From: Anastrepha obliqua
Taxonomy: Eukaryota; Arthropoda; Insecta; Diptera; Tephritidae
NCBI RefSeq assembly: GCF_027943255.1
Contig: NC_072893.1
Location: 102,369,784-102,433,783 of the forward strand
Length of the DNA: 64,000 bases
Reading direction: 5' to 3'
Part shown: piece after piece, positions 55,156 to 63,956 of the stretch
How positions within the stretch are numbered: the first letter of the stretch is position 1
Layout: every line of letters begins with the position of its first letter
Position numbers and translations under genes: made by a program
Notes under the pieces: generated by a model
What the model was told of the DNA's origin: nothing
Database searches by the model: none
Seen by the model: the letters and a program-made list of their open reading frames with translations, nothing else

Positions 55156-56390
55156 GGTGAATTTATTTGTCAAACTTCGCGGGATTAAAATTTTGCTCTA
55201 GTTATTTTTTTATGAGTTGGCAGCACTGTTAATAACATCTGGGCCAACTTTCATGTGAATGTCATTATCAGTAATATATTTACGCTTGTGTTTATCAAAC
55301 TACCAAGAGTGCATTTTTCGATTTTTACAATGTCTGATTTGATTGAACAGAGAAGTGCCATCAAATTTTGTTTGCGGAATGAAATTTCGGCTGCGGAAAC
55401 GTTTAGCATGTTGCAGAAGGCATTTGGTGATTCGACCATGTCGCAGAAAAAGGTTTATAAGTGGTTCGAAGACTTCAAAGAGGGTCGAGAACGTGTTGGT
55501 GACTTGGAGCGCTCCGGACGACCATCGACGTCAACAGATGACCAACGTCAATAAAGTGAAAGAATTAGTGCTCAAAATCGTCGGTTGACTGTTAAAGACC
55601 TTACTGATATGATCGGAAAGACCTTTGGGCCTACGAAAAGTCAAATCTCGTTTGGTACCGAAAACTCTCAATTTCTTGGAAAAAAGTCGTCGCGTTGATG
55701 TGTGTGAAACAATGCTTTCAGACTATCAGGACAAGCTCAAATGCATCATTACGGGAGATGAGACTTGGATTTATGCTTACGACCCTGAAACAACCGACCA
55801 ATCAAGCGAGTATCGTGCTAAAGGCGAGGCCAGACCGAAAAGAGCACGTCAAAGTCGTTCAAAAATAAAGGTCATGATGACAGTTTCTTTTCAATTTTCG
55901 TGGTGTGGTGCACTATGAATTCCTTCCACCTGGCCAAACTGTTAATAAGGAATATTATTTGAGCGTTATGCGTCGTCTACGTGAAGCAATTCGTCTAAAA
56001 AGACCAGAATTATGGGCCAACAAATCTTGGTTTTTGCATCACGATAATGCACCGTCTCACACTGCACTCGTTCTTCGTGACCATTTCGCCAAAAATTCCA
56101 CGCATATCGTTCCGCAACCACCGTATTCGCCTGATTTGGCTCCATGTGACTTCTGGATATTCCCAAAACTCAAGAGACCACTCAGGGGATCGTGTTTCGA
56201 GTCGATTGAGGAGATAAAAGCTGAATCGCAGAAGGTGCTGATGGCTATACCGGAAATGGGAAATGGAAAATCGTTGGCATAAGTGTATTTCATCGAGAGG
56301 GAATTATTTTGAAGGGGATGAAATTGATTTACAAGAATAAATAAAGATTTTTCATTTTACAATCAAATTCACCTTACTTTTTGCCCACAG
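55156..56390 (+). mobile_element. DD34D mariner, copy B (5' end truncated)
   Basis: Matches copy A at 15793 nearly base for base. It begins at GGTGAATTTATTTGTC, so the outer 17 bases of the left terminal repeat are missing. The right end, CACCTTACTTTTTGCCCACAG, is complete and followed by TA (56391-56392). Without its left terminus it should be immobile. Confidence 0.9.
55331..56340 (+). pseudogene. DD34D mariner transposase, copy B
   Basis: The ATG at 55331 gives MSDLIEQRSAIKFCLRNEIS and the helix-turn-helix is intact to KVYKWFEDFKEGRERVGDLE, unlike copy A. The frame breaks near 55550. A deletion of about 30 bp at 55615 removes the second helix-turn-helix core (SEGSVKTIL in copy A), and there are shifts near 55895 and 56262. 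Catalytic residues are present: ITGDETWIYAYDPE, FLHHDNAPSHTALVLRDH and PYSPDLAPCDFWIF, with a normal third Asp. Its lesions differ from those of copy A, so the two decayed independently. Confidence 0.88.
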
Positions 56391-56392
56391 TA

Positions 56393-56789
56393 GTAGGATT
56401 TAATTTTTCCCACTTTTTTCACCCTCTTAAATGCAACCTTTTGTCACAAGTGAGTGAATGATGCTGCTCTAGTAATTACACTTTTACGAGTTCAAACAAA
56501 GCAAAACAACAAAAAAAATATACAATTTGAATTAGCATCTAAAATTTATTAAATTAAAATTAAAATACATTATTCATCAAGGGTAAGATTACAAGGATAA
56601 GATTAGAGGAAAGAGTAATACAGGAACTTAGCGAAGTAGAGTAAAACAAATGACATGGATTAAGTAGTGCAAATTATCATTTGCTGTGCAAAGTATTTAC
56701 CCAATGCTATTTTAAAGTGCTATGTATCTTTAGTAATCCTGAGCCTAAGGCTAGTTTGTTCCATAGGTGAATTTCAAGTGCAAAAACTA
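56393..56789. other. Spacer, nothing recognised
   Basis: A/T-rich; may contain undetected 3' UTR of the minus-strand RT relic that follows. Confidence 0.35.
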
Positions 56790-57470
56790 CTGTAACTGTG
56801 ACGATTGAGTAATTCGAAGACCATTTTTGAGTTGCGGATGCGCTTCGTCGAGTGATATCGAGGCTTTCTTGTGAGCCCATAGAGAGATGGCAATATTATT
56901 TTAAATCACATTGAGTTTTCTATGGCATTGACTATGAGTGCTAGCGTAGAGTTCACATTCGTACAACAACGTTGGTAGCAAATAATATTTCGCCATCAGC
57001 GATCTTGTGGGCATTGGTGTTAGGTGCTGTGTTACCCATAAAGATCTCAGCTCCCCGTATACTTTACCAATTATACTACAGATATCATTATCCTACGTTA
57101 GTGTTCTATTGAACATGGGTTCTATGTCAACTTACGGTATCACCGATCTATTTAATAAAATTTTATCATATACACTGATGTCATATTGTTTTTTAAAGAT
57201 AGCAAAACATTGCGACTCATTTGGATTCAAGACCAGCCCATTGTTACATGCCCTCACGTTTACTAGGTCTAAGTCCTTGTTGAGATTATGTGTGCTAAGG
57301 TTAATGAGTGAAAACTACAACTCAAGTCTAATCGAACATCATCGGTGTGTATCTGAATTTTATTGCACTTCAGCAAATTAGGCAGATCTTTAATATACAA
57401 AACAAACAGTAGGGCTCAAAGAATCGACCCTTTAGGGAGTCCTCAAGTGAGAATTCTGCGAAAATTTTAT
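56790..57470 (-). pseudogene. Non-LTR reverse transcriptase relic
   Basis: On the minus strand, starting near 57460: GLPKGSILALLFVLYIKDLP (normally G-V-P-Q-G-S-I-L-G-P-L-L-F) with one stop in it, then IHTDDVRLDLSCSFHSL (catalytic Y-A-D-D region, here H-T-D-D). Next come ACNNGLVLNPNESQCFAIF, then IIGKVYGELRSLWVTQHLTP, AKYYLLPTLLYECELYAS and KLNVI with ISLYGLTRK. This is the order of the RT palm and thumb through the C-terminal region in a non-LTR element, with several stops. The upstream RT and endonuclease are missing. Confidence 0.75.
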
Positions 57471-57599
57471 ACATGGAAGATCCCTCTCTGGCCAGTTCGG
57501 AACTCAGATTAAGGTAACTTTATGGCTTACACTCAAGCTTCCCCAATTGTCAATACTTCCATCTGGAATACACTGCAAGTATTGGGAACATGCATGCAT

Positions 57600-57900
57600 T
57601 TTGGAATTATAAGTGTATGCGAATTAGGGCGGGTCGATTTAAAAATCGCTCATTGCTATGTGAAAATCGTATTCTAGGGATCAAAATAAGAAACTTTGCC
57701 GAAGGAACCATATCTCTAAAACGAATTCTGATGTCCCCCAATTTGGGTCGAACGAAAAATTCCACTTTGACCCATTTAGAGTGATCCAATCGAGTCCAAA
57801 TGTATGACCGACCCCCACTAACTTTGGTCGGCCGATCTACCCATGCCAGTGGCATCCACCCTTGGGTGGTTCCCCATACAATCATTTCAAAATATCACCA
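57600..57900. repeat. Unidentified conserved-looking unit
   Basis: Unusually non-random sequence for this AT-rich region: AATTAGGGCGGGTCGATTTA, AAACTTTGCCGAAGGAACCA, AACGAATTCTGATGTCCCCC, CCCACTAACTTTGGTCGGCC. The minus strand is open for 92 codons (57885 to 57607; GRSYIWTRLDHSKWVKVEFF, VRPKLGDIRIRF). I have a sense that this unit is repeated in other fly genomes but cannot name it. It sits directly upstream of the fragment below and might belong to the same element. Confidence 0.4.
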
Positions 57901-57904
57901 TTTT

Positions 57905-58203
57905 TGGCCTTTACATGATGCCAACTACTCTCCATAATTCTCATACACGGTAAGGATATAATGGAAAAGTGTATGTTCCCTGTGGGTATATTGTCTGAAG
58001 AGGCTCAGGAATGTCGAAACAAAGACTACAAAAAGTATAGACTCAGACACTCCAGAAAATGCAGCAGAATTGCCACGAATCAAGACATCATGCACCAAAT
58101 GATGGTGACATCAGACCCGTTGATATCACATTTGACACCTTCTTTCAATAAGAAAAAGCACAGTGATTTAAGCAAGGAAGTAATTGCGCTTTTACAAGAA
58201 TAA
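57905..58203 (+). pseudogene. C-terminal piece of an arthropod repeat-encoded protein, function unknown
   Basis: The frame reads back from the stop at 58201: ILIHGKDIMEKCMFPVGILS, EEAQECRNKDYKKYRLRHSR, KCSRIATNQDIMHQMMVTSD, then HLTPSFNKKKHSDLSKEVIA. A Y-M-P-T-T-x-H-like phrase lies one frame away just upstream (57914). The pattern E-E-A-x-E-x-R-N-K-D/H-x-x-x-Y-R...R-K-x-S-R is one I associate with large multicopy hypothetical (transposase-like) proteins in arthropods. No catalytic motif lies within this piece, and a frameshift separates the upstream phrase. The first in-frame ATG is at 57961. Confidence 0.45.
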
Positions 58204-59066
58204 AATTTGCAAAAAAATATGTTTTATATGAATATGTAATGTGTATAATTTGTGTATGTATGACATCATTAAAAATAAATATTATTTGTTCATTATTTAT
58301 TCACTTGTCGGCAGTCCATATAAAAATTTTCATATTTTTACAAATAACGCAGTAGTATATATTTCTATATGGAAAAAACATTGATTTTCAACATTTTTTT
58401 TAAAACAGTTTTTAAACATTGTTTTAAATCATGTTCTTTCCATATATTTTTAAAAATAAAATTTACGAATTTTAAAAAACATTGTTTTTTAAATTTTTTG
58501 TTAAAATAGTTTTTAAACTTGTTCTTTTCATACACAAATATATACAACTTCGTTAGTAGTAAAAATGTAAATATTTTTTGGGATGTATACTTTTTTCCGC
58601 ATCTCTGTACAAAAATCCCCAGTGTGAACCACGCCAACATTGACATCCAATGGAGAGTCACCAGGCAAGGGTTAGATCGGGTAAGCACTTGAGTAATAAA
58701 AATCTTACATAAATACATTTTTGAATTCCATGTGTTTCATTTGCTTAAATTCATACATATTTTAAATATTTTATAACTCTCTAAGAGAGCAATGCCATAT
58801 TTAATTTATTTTAGATATTAAATGAATTTGTCTCAGGAATGTGAAAATATGCATCTGGGTTTGTGAACAATGCAAGAATTTATCTTGATTACTTATTATA
58901 CACGCACTGACATAAAGGAAAGGCAAACTGGTAAATCTGTTGGATTACTTCCTAATGTAATGTATTTGTTTATTTTGGCCTTACAAACTTTGTTCTCGTA
59001 ACAAAAGCGTAAAGCGCTGCAGAAGTAAGGAAAGCCTCCCACATTTTAATTCTAGCTAAGCATGTG
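58204..59066. other. Spacer, nothing recognised
   Basis: Very AT-rich at 58360-58520, where a TTTTTAAA-rich simple repeat (unit like AAACATTGTTTTTAAA) inflates open frames on the minus strand. Confidence 0.45.
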
Positions 59067-59078
59067 TGCACATACATG

Positions 59079-61065
59079 TTTTTTTTTTTTTTTTTTTTTT
59101 TACGAAGGGGGAATCTTTCATAGATACCGTCAACTTACACGGCATGCACGATTCATACTGCTTGCTAAGGGTACACCTCATTCGGGACCACGCACAGTCA
59201 GTAATTTTCATACAGTCTGGACTTGCAAAACAGTACACCTACGTACTAAACCCTTGAACTCCGTTTCCTCCACCACTCTCCCTGCAGGACTGCTTCAACG
59301 TATTACTTCGCAGGGCTGGTTAGCTATATAGCTTCGTCAATGTCTATCGGTTAATGCGTCTCATTTGCTCAATGTATCTGAGTTCTTTTTGAACTCTAGT
59401 AGCGTATGCAGCTATCTCCTCCCACTTTTCTTCCGATTGCAACATGAACTCGACTACGTCAGTTGCATTTGGAATTAATCTTCCTGTTATAAAGCGTGGG
59501 CAGTGGAAACTGGCATGTTCCACGTCTTCTTCTACATTGATGCACACAGGGTAGTATGGGCTGTCATCATGCCCGAACCTGTGCAGATATTTCCTAAAAC
59601 CTCCATGTCCAGAAAGAAACTGTGTCACATGGTAGGTTGTATCTCCAAAGCTCCGATTTAGCCATGGTCGCAAATCGGGAATCAGTTTATAGGTCCATCG
59701 CCCTTTACTGGAGGTATTCCATCGGTCTTGCCACCTTGTTAGTGACACAAACCGCTCTTCTTCTCTCACCGCTTTTTTATTTATTTCGGCATCCGCTGCA
59801 CATCTGTCATAGACTCGCTTCATTTCACTCGCGAGAATATCCGCTGGTATCATACCAGCTATGACAAACGCCGCGTCATCCGATATTGTTCTGTAGCCGC
59901 AACATGCCCTTAGGGCACTTAACCTATATACAGACAATAGCTTCCTTTTGTTATCCTTCAGTTCCGCCGCATTTGCCCAAACTGGGGCTGCATACAGGAG
60001 GACTGAAGTGGCCACATTTGCAAGCAACTTCCTTCTAGTTGACTTAGGACCACCTATGTTAGGTAGGATCCTTGAGAGTGCCGTTTGTATGTTAACGGTT
60101 TTCTCTACCGCGTAGTCAATATGGGCCTTAAAATTTAACCTACAATCTATCATAACTCCTAGGTATTTCAGAGCCGGTTGTGAGTGAACAATTTGCTCTC
60201 CCACTCTGATTCTCATCTGCTCGACTTTTTTCCGACTTGTTATCAGAACCGTCTCCGTTTTTTGCTCTGCCAATTTGAGTCCCGCCTGTTCGAGCCAGTC
60301 TTTCACTTGTTTTATCGCTCCATTTGTAATCTGCTCCACTTCCTGTATGTGCTTAGCCACCGTCACTATCGCTATGTCATCCGCAAAGCCTATTATTCTT
60401 ACCTCTCTGGATACCGGTAAGCGAAGGACTTTGTCGTACATGATATTCCAGAGTACAGGACCTAGGACCGATCCTTGTGGCACGCCAGCAGTAACTTTGT
60501 ACCTTTTTGTTCCAGCACTGCTCTCATACATCAGTTCTCTATCAGAGAAGTAACTCCTTAATATCCTGAGAAGATACGGCGGAATGCCAATTTCATACAG
60601 GCTATTCAAGATGTGCGACCAGCTTGCCGAATTAAAGGCGTTTTTGACATCCAATGTGGTTACAGCACAGTATTCCTTGGTGCCCCAACGCCACCGCTTT
60701 CCTTCTATTGCCTTAATGGCCGTTTTGACAACCGTAGTAACCGCATCAATCGTCGAACGGTTTTTCCGGAAGCCAAACTGCATTGTACTCAAAGCTCCCT
60801 TCTCCTCTAGTATAGGCAATAGTCTATTGCAAATAATACGCTCGAGTATTTTGCCTGTGGTGTCCAGTAGGCAAATCGGCCGGTACGAGGACGGATCATC
60901 GGCTGCTCCTTTTCCTTTTGGTATCAACACAAGTCGTTGCAATTTCCACTGTGTAGGAAAAACACCTTCGTCTAAACATTTTTGTAGTACCGCAACAAAT
61001 ATTTCGGGACGCAGGCGGATAGCCGCCTTAAGGGCTACATTTGGTATGCCATCCGGCCCCGGTGC
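59079..61065 (-). mobile_element. R1-clade non-LTR retrotransposon, 5'-truncated insertion
   Basis: A minus-strand insertion. The plus strand has T23 at 59079-59101 (the poly(A) tail); coding starts at about 61065. Both sides carry the same 12 bases TGCACATACATG (59067-59078 and 61066-61077), the target duplication. Length is about 1.99 kb including a 3' UTR of about 240 bp; the endonuclease domain, ORF1 and 5' UTR are missing. Clean borders and an unbroken frame point to a fairly recent event. Confidence 0.93.
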
Positions 61066-61098
61066 TGCACATACATGTGCATGCACTTGTATCCGCAC
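59344..61098 (-). CDS. Reverse transcriptase of an R1-clade element (5'-truncated ORF2)
   Basis: 584 codons run from an ATG at 61098 to the stop at 59344 without interruption; the first ten or so codons come from flanking DNA and the target duplication. The frame starts at AAPGPDGIPNVALKAAI (RT block 0/1). It then has LVLIPKGKG, PSSYRPICLLDTTGKILERI, TTLDVKNAFNSASW with catalytic Asp150, AGVPQGSVLGPVLW, GFADDIAIV with Asp240-Asp241, and LKYLGVMIDCRLNFKAHIDY. The C-terminus has the zinc-binding pattern C-x-N-V-E-E-D-V-E-H-x-x-F-x-C at about 518-534, typical of R1-type ORF2; there is no RNase H. Such proteins reverse-transcribe element RNA at a nicked target. This copy lacks its endonuclease and promoter, so it is inert. 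Confidence 0.9.
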   Translation of the reverse strand: MRIQVHAHVCAAPGPDGIPNVALKAAIRLRPEIFVAVLQKCLDEGVFPTQWKLQRLVLIPKGKGAADDPSSYRPICLLDTTGKILERIICNRLLPILEEKGALSTMQFGFRKNRSTIDAVTTVVKTAIKAIEGKRWRWGTKEYCAVTTLDVKNAFNSASWSHILNSLYEIGIPPYLLRILRSYFSDRELMYESSAGTKRYKVTAGVPQGSVLGPVLWNIMYDKVLRLPVSREVRIIGFADDIAIVTVAKHIQEVEQITNGAIKQVKDWLEQAGLKLAEQKTETVLITSRKKVEQMRIRVGEQIVHSQPALKYLGVMIDCRLNFKAHIDYAVEKTVNIQTALSRILPNIGGPKSTRRKLLANVATSVLLYAAPVWANAAELKDNKRKLLSVYRLSALRACCGYRTISDDAAFVIAGMIPADILASEMKRVYDRCAADAEINKKAVREEERFVSLTRWQDRWNTSSKGRWTYKLIPDLRPWLNRSFGDTTYHVTQFLSGHGGFRKYLHRFGHDDSPYYPVCINVEEDVEHASFHCPRFITGRLIPNATDVVEFMLQSEEKWEEIAAYATRVQKELRYIEQMRRINR

Positions 61099-61382
61099 AC
61101 ACTTAGGTATATATTGATGAAAGAAATTTTAAGTGCATATATAAGCAAGAATAAATCACGCTACCAAATTCACCAGTGTAAATTGGTACAACTCATCCAT
61201 TCATAGATTATTCGCTACACAAATGCACCAGAATTAAGTGCACAGTACTTGTAGGAAAAAGGGTTGCCAAGTGAGAAAATTTTTATTTGGAACAGTAGCG
61301 ACCAGTTCTTGAGCAAGCTCTTACTAGCCTTTCATACTCAATATACGAAAATGAAATTAGCATAGCAATTAAAATAAGAGCC
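61078..61382. other. Spacer between R1-clade element and RNase H relic
   Basis: Nothing recognised to about 61300. The RNase H homology may begin a little before 61383, but stops intervene. Confidence 0.35.
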
Positions 61383-61559
61383 TGTAGTGATACCCAAGCT
61401 ATTCTTAAGACCTTACAAATCGCTCGCACTTCTTCAAAATTTGTTCAGGAATACAAGTTCAAGTTAAACTCTGTTACAAGGTGGAATAAGCTTGAACTTA
61501 TGTGGATGCCGGAACACTGCCACGCTGAAGGCAATGAACTGGCTGAAGTATTGGCAAGC
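61383..61559 (+). pseudogene. RNase H domain relic of a non-LTR element
   Basis: The frame reads CSDTQAILKTLQIARTSSKF, then FKLNSVTRWNKLELMWMPEH and CHAEGNELAEVLAS. It carries the S-D-S/T-Q-A (catalytic Asp), W-x-P-x-H and G-N-E-x-A-D/E motifs of retrotransposon RNase H; in a functional domain the last would be an Asp. Homology ends abruptly at 61559, where the mariner relic begins. I-, Loa- and some Jockey-related clades have such domains; the R1-clade element next door does not. Confidence 0.8.
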
Positions 61560-61947
61560 TGCGACGTTGTTTTGGGTCAAAATTCAGCAATTTAAGAACG
61601 AACTTCGCTGCCACACGCATCATGCCCACAATTTCCGAAAAGATAGCATGGCATGAGGCAACCGATATGCCGACATCCTCAGCAACTTCTCTAATTGTTA
61701 TTCGACAATTATCCATAGCAATTTTCTTCACTTTCTCAAAATTTTCATGGGTGGTTGATGTGTTGGGGCGTCCAGAGCGAGCATCGTCATTCACATCTTC
61801 TCGACCTTCTGTGAAAAGCTTGTACCACTTGTAAACATTTTTTTGACTCTGAGTACTCTCACTGTATATGACTGTCAACATTTCAAGTGTTTTTGAGCAC
61901 TTATTTCCATTTTTAACATAAAATTTGATGCAACTTCTTTGATTCAT
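61556..61947 (-). pseudogene. Mariner transposase N-terminal half
   Basis: The ATG at 61947 reads MNQRSCIKFYVKNGNKCSKT, KNVYKWYKLFTEGREDVNDD, ARSGRPNTSTTHENFEKVKK, IREVAEDVGISVASCHAIFS and AAKFVLKLLNFDPKQRRS. These are the two helix-turn-helix motifs and the linker (F-V-P-K-L-L-N-F normally). The frame is open throughout, but the catalytic domain is absent because the element is truncated. The EGREDVNDDARxGRP signature marks a widespread insect mariner family different from copies A/B. Confidence 0.85.
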
Positions 61948-62145
61948 TTTTTTCGTTAGCAGAAAATCGCCGAATACGCAAATACTTATTTATGCCTCTC
62001 ACAAACAAACTAAATGTGCTATATTGCTAGAAGCGTGAATCATATCTTCAAGACGAGTGTACCAACACAAAGAAATAATAATCGAAAGTCAAATGTACCT
62101 AGCCCGCGAAATTTCAAAATTCATCTTTTTTTTGAACACACCTCG
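61556..62145 (-). mobile_element. DD34D mariner, 5' half only
   Basis: The minus-strand 5' end, CGAGGTGTGTTCAAAAAAAA, lies at 62145 with TA outside (62146-62147). Homology is lost at about 61556, at the junction with the RNase H relic, so the 3' half and second terminus are missing. Confidence 0.8.
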
Positions 62146-62319
62146 TATGTATATTTTTTTTCTATGTAAATATTTATTGAATTAAAAAAAAAAATATGTG
62201 GATAAATTTTACAGGAATATTTTTTGCGCAATTAGGGGAAAATTTGGAATTAAAAAAAAAACTCTTGCACCGCGCTGTTAAGGTGATGAAGAGAAAGAGA
62301 CGATTTTGCACACTCTATC

Positions 62320-62706
62320 CCGACTAGAATTACAGTGAGGCATGCCGAAGAATCAGTTAGACCCGAATTAGGCAGGCCTTACTGAGGCGCGCCTCACTAT
62401 TACCTTACCAGGCCCACGTTAGGCAAGGCAAAGATTGGCATGCCAGAACAATACCAAATTTGGTTGTGGTCACGAAAATCTGGGCAGTGTCTCACTTAAG
62501 CATAAATTGGAATCCTTAACTGATTTGTAGAAGGGCATCCGGAGTATTACCGAAGGTCGGTTTTTCGAACCTGCGCCTAATGAGGCAGATGTGTGGCGAT
62601 ACCTTTTGGGACTTGGGCCTAGTTTGGCTGCCTTATAAGGCGCAAATTTGAAATGCGGTCTGCCTTATTTGCGCCTAATCACCACCTTACCAAAATTTCT
62701 AGTCGG
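62320..62706. mobile_element. Putative MITE, 387 bp, GC-richer
   Basis: The ends CCGACTAGAATTACAGTGAG and, reverse-complemented from 62706, CCGACTAGAAATTTTGGTAA share the first ten bases, with weaker similarity beyond. The interior is markedly GC-richer than the surroundings and rich in AGGC/GCCT words (AGGCAGGCCTTACTGAGGCG, CTGCCTTATAAGGCGCAAAT, GGTCTGCCTTATTTGCGCCT), some mutually inverted. No frame is coding. No target duplication was identified. Confidence 0.45.
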
Positions 62707-63027
62707 AATGCCACTGTTTTTCTCTATCTAGACAAGGATCCGTTATTTTATAACAGGTAGACAATTCTTCAATTAGCTTGAAGGTCGCATACTTGGTCTA
62801 TGAATGAGGAATCTTCTAAAGTGTTTGATAAGTTCATATTGATTTTAGGAGAGATCTCGGATAGTTCCCATGAGGTATCACAATGACCCATGAGTTTAAG
62901 TAAATATATACCATAGTGGACAACCGCTACAAACTACCCTAATCTACCACTTTTTATGACCCTCTTTTCGCCATTCACATATATGGCCAGTTCAAATTCG
63001 ATCGATATTGTTGTTTTTGTACTAATA
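62707..63027. other. Spacer, nothing recognised
   Basis: No supported features before the mariner target TA at 63026-63027. Confidence 0.4.
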
Positions 63028-63954
63028 AAGGGTGTTTTTTAGAGGTTAGGTTTTCAAGATGAAATAAAACGTATATAATTTAATGTTATGGCCAAGAATT
63101 TAGCTTTATTATAAAGATAAGGGTTTGCCATTATGTTTTAAAAATGATTTCGGGCAAGTGGCCGCCGCGGCTAGCTCGAATAAATTCCAGCCGAGAGGCC
63201 CAATTTTCGACCACTTTTTGCAGCAATTGGGGCCGTATGTCAGCAATAACGCGCCGAATATTCTCTTCCAAGACGTCAATCGTCTCGGGCTTATCTGCGT
63301 AGACAAGTGACTTCACATAGCCCCACAAGAAATAGTCCAGCGGTGTTATATCGCACGATCTTGGAGGCCACGCCACAGGTCCACGGCGCGAGATAATGCG
63401 CTCACCAAAAGTTTCCTTCAATAAATCGATTGTTGCGTTGGCTGTATGGCATGAAGCCCCGTCTTGTTGGAACCAAAGGTCGTCCACATCAACATCGTCC
63501 AATTCAGGCACGAAAAAGTCATTAATCATGGCTCTATAGCGCTCTCCATTGACTGTAACATTATGGCCGGCTTCATTTTTAAAGAAATATGGACCAATGA
63601 TTCCCTCTGCCCATAGAGCACACCAAACAGTGACTTTTTGAGGATGTAACGGCATCTCAGCAATGGCTTGTGGATTATGTTCACTCCAAATGCGACAATT
63701 TTGCTTATTGACATACCCATTCAACCAAAAGTGAGCTTCATCGCTGAACAAAATTTTCTTCGATGCGTCGCGCGAACCGAACCATTATTTTTGTAATAAA
63801 TTTGCACGATTTGCAAACGTTGTTCAAGTGTAAGTCTATTCATTATGAAATGGCAAACCAAACTGAGCATAAATCAAGTGACAGCTGTCAAAAAGACCAT
63901 CTACGAAAGAAGTAGTGCCAACTTGAAAACCTAACCTCTAAAAAAAATACCCTT
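63028..63954 (-). mobile_element. DD41D-type mariner, internally deleted (927 bp)
   Basis: The ends AAGGGTGTTTTTTAGAGGTT and, reverse-complemented from 63954, AAGGGTATTTTTTTTAGAGG both continue TTAGGTTTTCAAG. TA flanks lie at 63026-63027 and 63955-63956. It has the same termini as the partial copy at position 1-125, so these two belong to one lineage. An internal deletion of about 300 bp removes the end of the DNA-binding half. Confidence 0.92.
63131..63843 (-). pseudogene. DD41D mariner transposase, internal deletion
   Basis: The ATG at 63843 gives MNRLTLEQRLQIVQIYYKNN (start of the first helix-turn-helix). After a few more codons the deletion joins it, out of frame, to the catalytic half. 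A 206-codon frame (63751-63131) carries MFSDEAHFWLNGYVNKQNCR (first Asp), VTVWCALWAEGIIGPYFFKN, LWFQQDGASCHTANATIDLL (second Asp), WPPRSCDITPLDYFLWGYVK (third Asp, 41 residues after the second) and the C-terminus ASRGGHLPEIIFKT. This is the best-preserved DD41D catalytic domain in the window. Confidence 0.9.
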
Positions 63955-63956
63955 TA

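Noticed and set aside
58365..58718. 117-codon minus-strand frame
   Set aside because: Generated by a TTTTTAAA-type simple repeat; composition is low complexity.
60584..61117. 177-codon plus-strand frame
   Set aside because: Antisense shadow of the R1-clade reverse transcriptase.
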